Part shown: positions 52,523-61,519 of the stretch, piece after piece | Numbering within the stretch: position 1 is the stretch's first letter | How the letters are laid out: every line of letters begins with the position of its first letter | Assembly (NCBI GenBank): GCA_018141785.1 | Contig: CP073341.1 | Coordinates: forward strand, 248,001 to 312,000 | Direction: 5' to 3' | Origin: Candidatus Paraprochloron terpiosi LD05 | GTDB taxonomy: Bacteria > Cyanobacteriota > Cyanobacteriia > Cyanobacteriales > Prochloraceae | DNA length: 64,000 nucleotides | Notes under the pieces: model-generated | Database searches by the model: none | The model's input: only the letters and a program-made list of their open reading frames with translations | What the model was told of the DNA's origin: nothing | Position numbers and translations under genes: made by a program

Positions 52523-53371
52523 ATGGTGCGTCAGTATTCGCCCCCCAATTGGCAACCTTTAGTAGGTGGCATTGTAGCCGCATTAGTCCTCCTGATTGGC
52601 TTCAATTCTTTTGTGATTATCAACCCAGGGCAGGCTGGGGTACTCAGTATCCTGGGAAAACCCAGAGATGGAGCTTTGCTGGAAGGTATCCATTTTAAAC
52701 CCCCCTTGGTTTCCACTGTGGATATCTATGACGTGAAGGTACAAAAGTTTGAAGTGCCAGCCCAGAGTTCCACCAAGGATCTTCAGGATCTATCCGCCCG
52801 CTTCGCCATTAACTTCCGCATTGATGAGACAGAAGTAGTTGAGGTCAGAAGAACACAAGGCAGTCTGGAAAATATCGTCGCTAAAATTATTGCCCCCCAA
52901 ACTCAAGAATCTTTCAAAATTGCTGCTGCAAAGCGTACTGTGGAAGAATCAATTACAAAACGAAATGAACTCAAGGAGGACTTTGACGCTGCACTAAGCG
53001 AAAGGTTGGAAAAGTACGGCATTATCATTCTGGATACTAGTGTAGTGGACTTGAATTTCTCCCCTGAGTTTTCTAAGGCAGTTGAAGAAAAACAAATCGC
53101 TGAACAGCGGGCACAAAGAGCTGTTTATGTTGCCCAGGAAGCAGAACAACAAGCGGAAGCGGAAGTAAACCGCGCCAAGGGTAAGGCGGAAGCCCAACGA
53201 CTCCTAGCGGAAACCTTGAAAGCACAGGGAGGGGAGTTGGTACTGCAAAAAGAAGCTATCGAAGCTTGGAAAGCAGGGGGTGCGCAAATGCCAAAGGTTT
53301 TGGTGATGAGTGGGGACTCTAATTCTAGCGTTCCTTTCATTTTTAACCTCGACGACATCCCAGCAAATTAG
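52523..53371 (+). CDS. prohibitin/SPFH family membrane protein
   Basis: A 282-residue prohibitin. A single N-terminal membrane segment (~12-35, GIVAALVLLIGFNSFVIINP) is followed by the SPFH domain (GQAGVLSILGKPRDGALLEG, then IHFKPPLVSTVDIYDVKVQK). A long coiled coil comes next (KAVEEKQIAEQRAQRAVYVA, then QEAEQQAEAEVNRAKGKAEA). Prohibitins form ring complexes in the membrane and modulate FtsH proteolysis; cyanobacterial Phb proteins sit in the thylakoid or plasma membrane. GGAGAGG lies 6 bases before the ATG. A 30-bp palindrome follows the gene. Confidence 0.93.
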   Translation: MVRQYSPPNWQPLVGGIVAALVLLIGFNSFVIINPGQAGVLSILGKPRDGALLEGIHFKPPLVSTVDIYDVKVQKFEVPAQSSTKDLQDLSARFAINFRIDETEVVEVRRTQGSLENIVAKIIAPQTQESFKIAAAKRTVEESITKRNELKEDFDAALSERLEKYGIIILDTSVVDLNFSPEFSKAVEEKQIAEQRAQRAVYVAQEAEQQAEAEVNRAKGKAEAQRLLAETLKAQGGELVLQKEAIEAWKAGGAQMPKVLVMSGDSNSSVPFIFNLDDIPAN

Positions 53372-53383
53372 ACTCTTTATTTA

Positions 53384-53413
53384 ATAAGGTAGTATCATAT
53401 GATACTACCTTAT
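53384..53413. terminator. perfect 30-bp palindrome between convergent genes
   Basis: ATAAGGTAGTATCAT is followed at once by its exact reverse complement. It lies between the prohibitin stop and the convergent small gene at 53432, the position of a bidirectional terminator. The flanking T content is low, so a regulatory or recombination site is not excluded. Confidence 0.75.
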
Positions 53414-53431
53414 GAGAAGATTAAGCATTGA

Positions 53432-53626
53432 TTAGTGACTGGGGATTAGCTGAATGCGACCCGCATCCATTTCAGCCATAAGTAATTCTAGAGCTTTGTA
53501 ATCTACATGGTCTATATACCCCATGCGGGTCAGCTCGCAGTTGATTCTGTTTTCTATCTCTGGGGTCAACTGTCTGATATAAAGGGCTTTTTCTACTAGT
53601 TGTCGGATAGCATGTCTGGTATTCAT
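53432..53626 (-). CDS. small conserved cyanobacterial protein
   Basis: A 64-residue protein, MNTRHAIRQLVEKALYIRQL at the start and ALELLMAEMDAGRIQLIPSH at the end. The pattern LTPEIENRINCELTRMGYID is strongly conserved in a family of short cyanobacterial proteins of unknown function. No membrane segment or known motif is present. It is convergent with the prohibitin gene. Confidence 0.78.
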   Translation of the reverse strand: MNTRHAIRQLVEKALYIRQLTPEIENRINCELTRMGYIDHVDYKALELLMAEMDAGRIQLIPSH

Positions 53627-53699
53627 TATTTTTAAGATGCATTAGCTAGATGTATTTTGTGTTCAAACTTTATGTATAATATAAATTAGATCTCATATC

Positions 53700-53792
53700 A
53701 GTGACTTGAGTCACTAAATCATAGTGTTTGCTACTATTTCCCGATAAAATTGTTCAAATCTTGACAAACTCTGAGTATTTGAACAAGATTTG
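53700..53792. other. two hairpins in the intergenic region before the radical-SAM gene
   Basis: AGTGACT-TG-AGTCACT (53700-53715) is a near-perfect palindrome. CAAATCTTG (53755-53763) and CAAGATTTG (53784-53792) form a 9-bp stem with a 20-base loop. The whole spacer (53627-54005) is AT-rich with no supported gene. These may be binding sites or RNA structures in the leader of the next gene. Confidence 0.5.
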
Positions 53793-54005
53793 ATAAAGTA
53801 TTAGCTCGGGGGTAAAATTTTAGGAGTGACAGGATGAGAATTTACTAAATTACCTATAAATTTAATTGATAACAAGTATTTTTCTCAGAGATGGAAGAAA
53901 AAAAATGTCAAAATTGCTACATTCGTCGAGATTTTTGAGACGCGAGATGCTTTTGAGAGAGCTTTACAACAGTAGAAGGAAATTTAGTAGTTATCTGGAG
54001 CGTCA

Positions 54006-56639
54006 ATGGATTATAATAAAGAAAGAAAATCAGGGGGTTTGGCAGTGGAAGTGGCAATGGAGAAAATAATTACTCCGGATATAGGGAAACCAGCCCGTTA
54101 TTTGGGGAATGAATTGGGTGCCTTCCATAAGCCTTGGGCAGAAGCGGAGGTACGCTGGGTGTTGAGTTACCCGGAAGTATACGAAGTGGGGGCATCCAAT
54201 TTAGGACATATTATCCTGTACAATATCCTCAATGGTAAACAGGGACAATTGTGCGATCGCGCTTATTTACCAGCACCGGATTTAGCAGCTAAACTCCGCA
54301 GCAGCCAAACTCCTCTTTTCGCCCTAGAATCGCGACGCTCACTCAGAGACTTTGATATCATCGGTTTCAGTCTCTCCTACGAGTTAGGAGCAACTAATAT
54401 CTTGGAAATGCTCGATTTGTCAGGTATCCCCCTACAGGAGTGCGAAAGGGAAACGGGAAATTACCCCCTCATTTTTGCCGGAGGACAAACAGCTACCTCA
54501 AACCCTGAACCCTACGCCGATTTCTTGGATTTTGTCGCTCTGGGGGATGGGGAGGAATTATTGCCGGAAATAGGGGCGGTGGTGCAAAAAGGGAAGGCAG
54601 CAGGATGTTCTCGGAGAGAATTACTGCTAAAATTAACAAAGGTACCGGGAGTCTATGTACCGCGATTTTATAATATGGCAGCGGATGGTTCCATTCACCC
54701 CAACCACCCCCAGGTTCCCCAACGGATTCGGCGACGGGTTGCTACTCCCATACCCTCCCAAGCCATTGGCTTAGTTCCCTACGTGGAAACGGTTCACGAT
54801 CGCCTCACCGTGGAAATTCGCCGAGGTTGTACGAGGGGCTGTCGTTTCTGTCAACCGGGAATGCTCACCCGCCCCGCTAGGGATGTGGAACCAGAACAGG
54901 TGGTGGAAGCAATTGAAAAAGGTATGAGGGCCACAGGATATAATGAATTTTCCCTCCTTTCTCTGAGTTGTTCCGATTATCTCTCCCTCCCAGCAGTGGG
55001 AATGGAAATTAGGAATCGCCTCCAGAAGGAGAATATTTCCCTTTCTTTACCCAGTCAAAGAGTAGATCGGTTTGACGAGAATATTGCTAGGATTATTGGC
55101 GGTACCAGGACATCAGGATTGACTTTTGCTCCAGAAGCAGGTACTCAGCGGCTGCGAGATGTGATTAATAAGGGGCTAACTAATGCAGAATTGCTCCGAG
55201 GTATCAAAACTGCCATAGAACAGGGTTGGGATAAGGTAAAGCTCTATTTTATGATTGGCTTACCTGGAGAAACAGATGTGGATGTGGTTGGTATTGCGGA
55301 AACAGTGCGGTGGTTGAGACGGGAATGTCGCTTACCCAAAAGAAAGCGTTTAGACTTCAATATTACTATTTCTAACTTTACTCCTAAACCCCATACCCCT
55401 TTCCAATGGCATTCCGTGGCTACCAGTGAATTTGTGCGCAAACAGCAACTGTTGCGAGATGAATTTCGGGGTATGAAAGGGGTAAAGGTGAATTATACCG
55501 ACGTGAGAATTTCCGCCATGGAAGACTTTGTGGGTAGGGGCGATCGCCGTTTAGGGAAAGTTGTCCGTCGTGCCTGGGAATTGGGAGCAGGAATGGATTC
55601 TTGGTGGGAAAATTTAGATCGTGCTCATGGTGCTTGGGCTAAAGCCATCGCCGAAGCGGGTTTGACTTGGAAATACCGTCAAGTGGAACAGGGGGAATGG
55701 AATATTTTTACCCATTGTTCATCCCAAGAGAACCTCCTAGATGCTCCTCTACCTTGGGATCACTTGGATACGGGAATTGATAAAAACTGGCTGAAAGCAG
55801 ATTTGAAGAAGGCTTTAACAGCAGCAACCGTTCCCGACTGCGCTTTTGAGGGTTGTTCCAGCTGTGGTGTTTGCGGTACAGATTTTGGTCACAATATTGT
55901 CATCTCTCCCCCACCAATGCCGGAATTTGCTGGAGAATATAAGCCTCCTCAAGAAAGGATACAGCGATTTCGGGTTTGGTTCGGCAAACTGGGAGATATA
56001 GCCCTCATCAGTCATTTAGATTTGGTGCGGTTGTTTGATCGGGCAGTGCGTCGCGCTGCTATACCCATTTCCTTTACTGGGGGATTTCATCCTAGCCCTC
56101 GGATTTCTATTGCTAATGCGTTATCATTAGGAATGACTAGTAGTGGAGAGATTGTGGATTTTGAACTGACGAAAAAAATGTCAGAAGAGGAGTTTCGCCA
56201 TCGTTTAGAGGAGCAGTTACCTAAAGATATACCCCTTTATCAAGTGCAAGAAGTGGAGGTAAAATCCCCTGCTGCTAGTGGTTTGTTGGTTAAGGCAGAA
56301 TATTTGCTCACTTTCCAGGCGAACGTATTAGATAATTGGCAAGAATGGATATCAGGAGTAAAGGAAAGTGAAGAGATTTGGTGGGAAAAGACTACGAAAT
56401 CTGGGAAAAAACAAAAGGTGAATTTGCGATCGCGCCTCTTTTCCTTGACAATGGCAACAGAATGTGGTAGTGAGCAGGCGGTAGTGTTGGATTATGTGGG
56501 TAGTTGTCGCAACGATGGTACCCTGTTGCAACCTAACCATGTGGTTTATATGTTAGAGCAAGTTGCCCAGCGAGAGTTGCAGTTGTTAAAGGCTCATCGT
56601 CAGCAATTAATCTTAAATACTATTGATAACATAAACTAA
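54006..56639 (+). CDS. B12-binding-domain radical SAM protein (TIGR03960/TIGR03936 fusion)
   Basis: An 877-residue protein with GGAG before the ATG at 54006 (a start at 54057, MEKIITPDIGKP, is also possible). An N-terminal B12-binding-like domain precedes the radical SAM core; the cluster cysteines are in RRGCTRGCRFCQPGMLTRPA (CxxxCxxC). A small C-x2-C-x2-C-like patch (FEGCSSCGVCGTDFGHN) comes before the C-terminal DUF2344 domain (RFRVWFGKLGDIALISHLDL). The two halves are separate genes in many bacteria. The substrate is not established; the C-terminal part is often found with ribonuclease E/G genes elsewhere. Confidence 0.9.
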   Translation: MDYNKERKSGGLAVEVAMEKIITPDIGKPARYLGNELGAFHKPWAEAEVRWVLSYPEVYEVGASNLGHIILYNILNGKQGQLCDRAYLPAPDLAAKLRSSQTPLFALESRRSLRDFDIIGFSLSYELGATNILEMLDLSGIPLQECERETGNYPLIFAGGQTATSNPEPYADFLDFVALGDGEELLPEIGAVVQKGKAAGCSRRELLLKLTKVPGVYVPRFYNMAADGSIHPNHPQVPQRIRRRVATPIPSQAIGLVPYVETVHDRLTVEIRRGCTRGCRFCQPGMLTRPARDVEPEQVVEAIEKGMRATGYNEFSLLSLSCSDYLSLPAVGMEIRNRLQKENISLSLPSQRVDRFDENIARIIGGTRTSGLTFAPEAGTQRLRDVINKGLTNAELLRGIKTAIEQGWDKVKLYFMIGLPGETDVDVVGIAETVRWLRRECRLPKRKRLDFNITISNFTPKPHTPFQWHSVATSEFVRKQQLLRDEFRGMKGVKVNYTDVRISAMEDFVGRGDRRLGKVVRRAWELGAGMDSWWENLDRAHGAWAKAIAEAGLTWKYRQVEQGEWNIFTHCSSQENLLDAPLPWDHLDTGIDKNWLKADLKKALTAATVPDCAFEGCSSCGVCGTDFGHNIVISPPPMPEFAGEYKPPQERIQRFRVWFGKLGDIALISHLDLVRLFDRAVRRAAIPISFTGGFHPSPRISIANALSLGMTSSGEIVDFELTKKMSEEEFRHRLEEQLPKDIPLYQVQEVEVKSPAASGLLVKAEYLLTFQANVLDNWQEWISGVKESEEIWWEKTTKSGKKQKVNLRSRLFSLTMATECGSEQAVVLDYVGSCRNDGTLLQPNHVVYMLEQVAQRELQLLKAHRQQLILNTIDNIN

Positions 56640-56641
56640 TT

Positions 56642-57511
56642 ATGATAAACACTCAATTAGCTACCGTTACACCCAAACCCAGAATTGAATGGGCAAAACT
56701 ACCCCCAGACTTTATCTTACCTGACGATCCTGTGGAAAATATCTATCAACCCCTCTTAGCAGCAGCTTTGCGTGAGATTCTGGATTTAGCTGGATTTGTC
56801 GCTCCTGACATGCTCATGGGTTCTAATTTTGGTCTCTGCGCGCTCGTGGAGGGGAAAATAGTAGTGAAAGCACCAGACTGGTTTTATATTCCTAGAGTGT
56901 TACCAGTAGAACCCGGAGTAATTCGTCGCAGTTACACCCCTCACGTAGAAGGAGATATCCCAGCACTTGTGATGGAGTTTTTATCCGGTACAGACAACGA
57001 CGAATACTCCAGTAAATCAACCTTTCCTTATGGAAAGTGGTACTTTTACGAACGCATTTTAGAAGTGCCAATTTATGTAATTTTTGACCCCTATGAAGAT
57101 ATATTGGAGGTACATTACCTCAAATCAGGAAAATACGAATTGCAACAACCAGATGAAAATGAGCGCTATTGGATTGATTCTATGAACCTTTCTCTCGGAG
57201 TTTGGCGAGGTAAACGCTCTAACTTGACCATTTCTTGGTTGCGCTGGTGGGACGAAGCTGGGAATATGTTACCTTGGGCTAACGAAAAAGTCCAACAGAG
57301 TTTGCAAAAAGGAATCGAACAAGGAATCGAACAAGGAAAAGTTGAGTTAATTACTCGTCTATTGACAAGGCAATTTGGTAGGATTGAACCTGAGCTACAA
57401 GGAGCGATTAACTGTTTATCAACATCGGATTTAGATGAATTAGGCGATGTTTTCTTAAATTTGGCCGATATTGAGGCTTTATCTAGTTGGTTAGCAGAGC
57501 GTCAAAAATAA
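56642..57511 (+). CDS. Uma2 family protein with C-terminal DUF4351-like tail
   Basis: A 289-residue protein. The N-terminal ~200 residues are a Uma2/PD-(D/E)XK-type domain (KAPDWFYIPRVLPVEPGVIR; PALVMEFLSGTDNDEYSSKS; VIFDPYEDILEVHYLKSGKY). A glutamine-rich repeat (KGIEQGIEQGKVE) links to a helical tail, LITRLLTRQFGRIEPELQGA, similar to DUF4351. It starts 2 bp after the radical-SAM gene and may be co-transcribed. The function of these tails is unknown. Confidence 0.85.
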   Translation: MINTQLATVTPKPRIEWAKLPPDFILPDDPVENIYQPLLAAALREILDLAGFVAPDMLMGSNFGLCALVEGKIVVKAPDWFYIPRVLPVEPGVIRRSYTPHVEGDIPALVMEFLSGTDNDEYSSKSTFPYGKWYFYERILEVPIYVIFDPYEDILEVHYLKSGKYELQQPDENERYWIDSMNLSLGVWRGKRSNLTISWLRWWDEAGNMLPWANEKVQQSLQKGIEQGIEQGKVELITRLLTRQFGRIEPELQGAINCLSTSDLDELGDVFLNLADIEALSSWLAERQK

Positions 57512-57523
57512 ATCTGGATATGT

Positions 57524-58333
57524 TCAAGACTCTGATAGATTAGAAGCTTTGCGTCCCGCCCTTGGCGTCCGCACCTTACTTTTAAGTAACAATTCATTTG
57601 TCCATTTTGCATCTGCTTCTGTTAAAGGAGGTACAGGTTCCTTGGTATAATCGATAAAAAAGCCATAACCAGATTGGTCGTATACTTCTGTAAATAGGTC
57701 TTGTAAATTCACAAGAGCTTCTCTATCTTCTTGACGCAAAGGGAGGGGGAAAGAAGGAATAGTATCCGGTAAATTAAAGCCATATAGTTCCGCTTTCGGT
57801 CTCTGGTGTACCCTACTGACTAAAATGCGATAATGGGTTTGAATGTCGTTGTTTAGAGTAGGCATTGACTCCCACTTGCGCAGCAAATCGATTTCCACTA
57901 AATTGGTATAACTGCTAATTATTTTTTGTCGCTTTGTTTCATATTTACTTCTTCCTGATCCAGGAGGTTTATTAGTAGGGGAGAGCACTTCAACTGCTGT
58001 CACTACTTCACTGGTAGCTACTTCCCTTATTTCTAAATGCCCTTGCCCCACTTCTGTTATCATTGGTAAGGTGACTATTCTGGGTGTAGTTGAGGGTGAG
58101 CAAACAGCAACATTGGCGTTATTGTTATTTTTCTTAGGACGCTGCACCACTACATCGGGAATACCTTCTGTCTCAGTAGTTTGATAAATTCTTTTCTCAA
58201 TCAGAACTTAGTATTTAGGTAGGAGTTGGGGTGTTAAGGAAATGGCGAGCGCCGTAATCAAGCGATGATGTAAGTCAGACCATGAGTGAGGATTCTCTAA
58301 ATAAGGGTCCATTCCAGGAAAAGGAGAAGCCAT
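57524..58333 (-). pseudogene. DUF4058 family protein interrupted by an in-frame TAA
   Basis: The ATG at 58331-58333 starts MASPFPGMDPYLENPHSW, then SDLHHRLITALAISLTPQLL, the hallmark DUF4058 N-terminus. A TAA at 58208-58210 falls in PKY*VLIEKRIYQTTETEGI, where homologues have Y, Q or R. The rest is intact (VVTAVEVLSPTNKPPGSGRS; YRILVSRVHQRPKAELYGFN; DLQDLFTEVYDQSGYGF-like). Replacing TAA with CAA gives a 269-residue protein. The 3' end carries a family C repeat fragment (57543-57573) that forms the C-terminal RTPRAGRKASNL. Confidence 0.88.
57543..57573. repeat. short family C repeat at the 3' end of the DUF4058 gene
   Basis: GAAGCTTTGCGTCCCGCCCT followed by TGGCGTCCGC, a compact version of the units at 35229 and 36211. 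It lies within the last codons of the DUF4058 frame. Confidence 0.7.
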
Positions 58334-58824
58334 GATATAATCGGAGCTAATTACTTATCTTTAAGATAACATAGAGGCTGTCAGCACCCCGCACTGAAGT
58401 AGCGTTGCTGGAGTGCCTCCTCTTCAGTTAGCTGACCAGCTTAAGTCTTAACTGACTACTGGGTTAACTTTCCAGGCGTGCGCGCCTGGAAACCGAAAGG
58501 TTAATTCAATGTTATTGGCAAGAGTTAAAGTTCCTACCTTGGGATGCGTGCCAGTCCTGAGCTGCTAGAACTCAAAGGTTAAATAGTTTTACTCCGGGTA
58601 AGACAGTGCTTTTGGGATAGTACCGAACCCACCCCCATCCCCTCCCAAGAGGGGAGCCTCCCAATAACATTAGCTCGGCTAACTTTACCCCAGCAATGGG
58701 AGTTTTGAGGGATATAAAAATTTCCCTCTCCCCCGCCCCCCGCCATTAATCAATGCCGGGGGCCGGGGGACTGCGGTTAAAACCCATTTGAAAATGGTGG
58801 TTTCCAAACTCCCGTGAGGTTTAT
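58334..58824. other. structured noncoding region upstream of thrB
   Basis: No gene is visible. Nested inverted repeats are: GTCAGC (58380-58385) with GCTGAC (58431-58436), enclosing CTGAAG (58394-58399) with CTTCAG (58422-58427). CCAGGCG-TGCG-CGCCTGG follows near 58472-58489, then a CTCCCAAGAGGGGAG hairpin near 58647. The 26-bp family D repeat is at 58737-58762, and AAACCCATTT-GA-AAATGG near 58780. It could be a non-autonomous IS200/IS605-like element, or a leader RNA of thrB. Confidence 0.5.
58737..58762. repeat. 26-bp hairpin repeat outside the intron (family D)
   Basis: Same sequence as the two copies inside the group II intron at 51118 and 51291, here about 60 bp upstream of thrB and flanked by extra C and G runs. 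Confidence 0.88.
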
Positions 58825-59733
58825 ATGATTACAGTAACAGTTCCGGCTACGACAGCCAATCTCGGTCCCGGTTTTGACTGCATTGGGGCAGCTTTAACTA
58901 TCTATAATCAATTCCAGTTTACTCTCACTAATGTCCCAGAGCAAGTTAAGATTACAGTTGAAGGGACTGAAGCAGAAAAGGTGAGTAGAGATAAGAATAA
59001 TCTAGTCTATCAATCCTTTGTGAGATTATATCACCATTTAGGAAAAACACCCCCAAGTGTGGAGATTACCATTACCTTGGGGGTACCTCTAGCAAGGGGT
59101 TTAGGTAGTTCTGCTACTGCAATTATCGGTGGTTTGGTGGGAGCAAATCAATTAGCAGGCAGCCCCCTGAGTAGGAAGGAAATAATGGAATTGGCGATCG
59201 CCATTGAAGGGCACCCTGATAATGTGGTTCCTGCTTTGTTGGGTAATTGTCAATTAGCAGTGGGGGCAGAAAATAATTGGGAAATATGCACTATTCCCTG
59301 GCACCCAGACTTAGTTCCAGTAGTGGCAATTCCCGATTTTGAACTGTCTACAGCAGAAACCCGACAAGTACTTCCCCAGGAGTTTAGTCGTCAAGACGCT
59401 ATCTTTAATATCGCCCGTATGGGATTGTTAGTTCGGGGTTTAGCTACACTGGAAGGGGAATGGTTGCATTCCGGCATGGAAGATAAGTTACATCAACCCT
59501 ACCGTCAAAGTTTAATTCCCGGTTACGAAACTGTCAAATCTGCTGCCCTCGCTGCTGGAGCTTACGGTATGGCAATTAGCGGTGCAGGACCTACTCTACT
59601 AGCTTTGACAGGTGCCACCCGCGCTCGCGCGGTTGCTACTGCTATGGCTGAAGCTTGGGCAGTAGAAGGAGTAAAGGCAGAAGTGCGATCGCTCTCCCTG
59701 GATACTACTGGTGCTATAGCACGTACAAATTAA
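58825..59733 (+). CDS. thrB: homoserine kinase
   Basis: A 302-residue GHMP kinase. The N-terminus is VTVPATTANLGPGFDCIGAA. The ATP-binding glycine motif is LGVPLARGLGSSATAIIGGL (~86-105). GHPDNVVPALLGN follows, and the third GHMP motif is AYGMAISGAGPTLLALT near 250. It phosphorylates homoserine for threonine synthesis in the cytoplasm. A GAGG ribosome-binding site precedes the ATG. It converges on menD with a 9-bp gap. Confidence 0.95.
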   Translation: MITVTVPATTANLGPGFDCIGAALTIYNQFQFTLTNVPEQVKITVEGTEAEKVSRDKNNLVYQSFVRLYHHLGKTPPSVEITITLGVPLARGLGSSATAIIGGLVGANQLAGSPLSRKEIMELAIAIEGHPDNVVPALLGNCQLAVGAENNWEICTIPWHPDLVPVVAIPDFELSTAETRQVLPQEFSRQDAIFNIARMGLLVRGLATLEGEWLHSGMEDKLHQPYRQSLIPGYETVKSAALAAGAYGMAISGAGPTLLALTGATRARAVATAMAEAWAVEGVKAEVRSLSLDTTGAIARTN

Positions 59734-59742
59734 CCATATCTC

Positions 59743-61470
59743 CTACCAGTCTTGCTCCAGAAAAGCTTGCAACCACTGAGTATCTTCTTTTCGATTTGTT
59801 TGTAATTCTAACAGTCTCATCCCTGTTTCCGGTAGGGGATTTAATAATTCTTCTAATTGCTGCCAATTCCTAATTAATTCATAGTTCACCCCATAAGTAG
59901 AGCATAACTGAGCAAAATCCATCTCTTGGGGGGTGGCAAAATACTCTTCAAAAGGGGGGTCAAAGTAGGATATGGGCAACATTTCAAAGATACCCCCTCC
60001 ATGATTATTCAGCAAGATAATGGTGAGATGACCTCGAAAGTGCTGACGCAGTAGAAAGCCATTGGTATCGTGCAATAGGGCTAAGTCTCCTGTGAGCAAA
60101 ACACTGGGAACATGGCTATCATGGGCCATACCTAAGGCAGTGGATAAAGTACCGTCAATACCATTCACACCGCGATTAAAATATGGGATAATGTTCCTAT
60201 TTCCTGGACACCAGAAAAATTCCCCGTGACGCACCGCCATACTGTTAGCAATAAAAATTGGCGTTCCTGGTGGGAGATTTTGAGATAGCAACCAAGGAAC
60301 TTTACCCGGAAAAAGAGCTTCCATAGACTTCATCTTCTCATCCATCTTTCTCCTGGTTTCCCTTTCTACACTACACCAGAGACTGAGGTACTGAGAAGTT
60401 TTTTTCTCATCAACAGGAGGAATCAACTCTCCTAAGGTTTCTACAGAGGTACGGAGGTGAATGGTTCGACCGTGGAGGGGATCCAGATTTTCTGGAGTGG
60501 TATCAACTATCCAATGGTTTGGTTCTGTTTCTGTTAACCAGCGACGGAGTACTTTACTGGTGGGTAATTCCCCAATTTGAATCACCATTTTAGGTGCTAA
60601 TTTAGCTGCTAGTTCCCTATTTCTCAAGATTGTATCATAGGTGGAGATAAGATAGGGATTCAGGTGATGATAGTTTCTCACAGGGGAGAGAGCTTCTGCA
60701 AGTACAACCCAACCTAGAGATTGGGAAAGTTGGGCGATCGCCTCACAATAACCCTGAGGGTTGCCCAAAGATTGCCCCAACCCAGCAATAATCACTCCTC
60801 TTTCTTCTTGTCCCCAACTGGGTACTGGTAACTGATAACTGCATGGTACGAGGTAACTGGTAACTGCTGCAAAAAATTCCGACTCTCTCCCTTTCAACCC
60901 CTCACCCACTGGACTCCTCTCTATTGGTGCGAGGGGTTCTGTGAAAGGAAGGTTGATATGAACCGGTCCTTTAGTAGGAAAGAGGGATCGCTCCCATGCT
61001 TGAATGATATTTTGTCGCAGATAACGGAGTATTTCCATTTCTGGTGTTGGTAAGGCTAATTCTAACTGCCAATTGGGATAATGACCGTATAATTTTACTT
61101 GGTCAATGGTTTGTCCAGCGTGACAATGGCGCAAGAATGGGGGGCGATCTGCAGTTAAAATTAAGAGGGGTACTTTGCTTTCTTTTCCTTCAATCACTGC
61201 GGGATAAAAATTAGCCCCCGCAGTACCGCTGGTACAAACTAAGGCTACAGGCAATCTGCTTCTTTTGGCAATACCTAAGGCAAAAAAAGAGGCGGAGCGT
61301 TCGTCCAACACTGGGATAGCTTCGATTTTGGGATGTTGAGCAAAGGCTACCGTTAAAGGAGCGGAACGGGAACCGGGACAAATAATGGCTGTAGTTAATC
61401 CTAGGCGTTGGAGGGTTTCTACTAGGATGGAAGTCCAGAGGGTATTAATATTACGATAGTCTAAGGGCAT
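59743..61470 (-). CDS. menD: SEPHCHC synthase (MenD), phylloquinone biosynthesis
   Basis: A 575-residue ThDP enzyme. The N-terminal ThDP domain has ICPGSRSAPLTVAFAQHP (~32-49) and LDERSASFFALGIAKRS. The C-terminal domain has the ThDP/Mg motif GDLALLHDTNGFLLRQHFRG. MenD joins isochorismate and 2-oxoglutarate; cyanobacteria need it for the phylloquinone of photosystem I. An unusual segment near residues 200-225 (AVTSYLVPCSYQLPVPSWGQ) is encoded by a TGGTAACTG-type dispersed repeat (60815-60870) and is probably a tolerated loop insertion. Confidence 0.94.
   Translation of the reverse strand: MPLDYRNINTLWTSILVETLQRLGLTTAIICPGSRSAPLTVAFAQHPKIEAIPVLDERSASFFALGIAKRSRLPVALVCTSGTAGANFYPAVIEGKESKVPLLILTADRPPFLRHCHAGQTIDQVKLYGHYPNWQLELALPTPEMEILRYLRQNIIQAWERSLFPTKGPVHINLPFTEPLAPIERSPVGEGLKGRESEFFAAVTSYLVPCSYQLPVPSWGQEERGVIIAGLGQSLGNPQGYCEAIAQLSQSLGWVVLAEALSPVRNYHHLNPYLISTYDTILRNRELAAKLAPKMVIQIGELPTSKVLRRWLTETEPNHWIVDTTPENLDPLHGRTIHLRTSVETLGELIPPVDEKKTSQYLSLWCSVERETRRKMDEKMKSMEALFPGKVPWLLSQNLPPGTPIFIANSMAVRHGEFFWCPGNRNIIPYFNRGVNGIDGTLSTALGMAHDSHVPSVLLTGDLALLHDTNGFLLRQHFRGHLTIILLNNHGGGIFEMLPISYFDPPFEEYFATPQEMDFAQLCSTYGVNYELIRNWQQLEELLNPLPETGMRLLELQTNRKEDTQWLQAFLEQDW
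60815..60870. repeat. GGTAACTG-type repeat inside menD
   Basis: GGGTACTGGTAACTGATAAC followed by TGCATGGTACGAGGTAACTG and GTAACTG. Repeated TGGTAACTG units are a familiar intergenic repeat type in cyanobacteria. Here they are in frame within menD. Confidence 0.75.
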
Positions 61471-61476
61471 TTAGAG

Positions 61477-61506
61477 TCTCGCGCAGAGGCGCGGAGGCGC
61501 AAAGGA
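61477..61506. repeat. dispersed GCAAAG-type short repeat (family A)
   Basis: CTCGCGCAGAGGCGCGGAGG followed by CGCAAAGGAA, just upstream of the menD start on the minus strand. Confidence 0.75.
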
Positions 61507-61519
61507 AGAGGAAGGGATT

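Noticed and set aside
53866..54069. 67-codon frame before the radical-SAM gene
   Set aside because: Its end overlaps the better supported gene, the composition is odd (WQWKWQWRK tail) and no family resemblance is seen.
58600..58824. Threonine-type leader peptide or attenuator before thrB
   Set aside because: No short frame rich in Thr/Ile codons with alternative hairpins could be found. The structure looks like repeat or element DNA instead.
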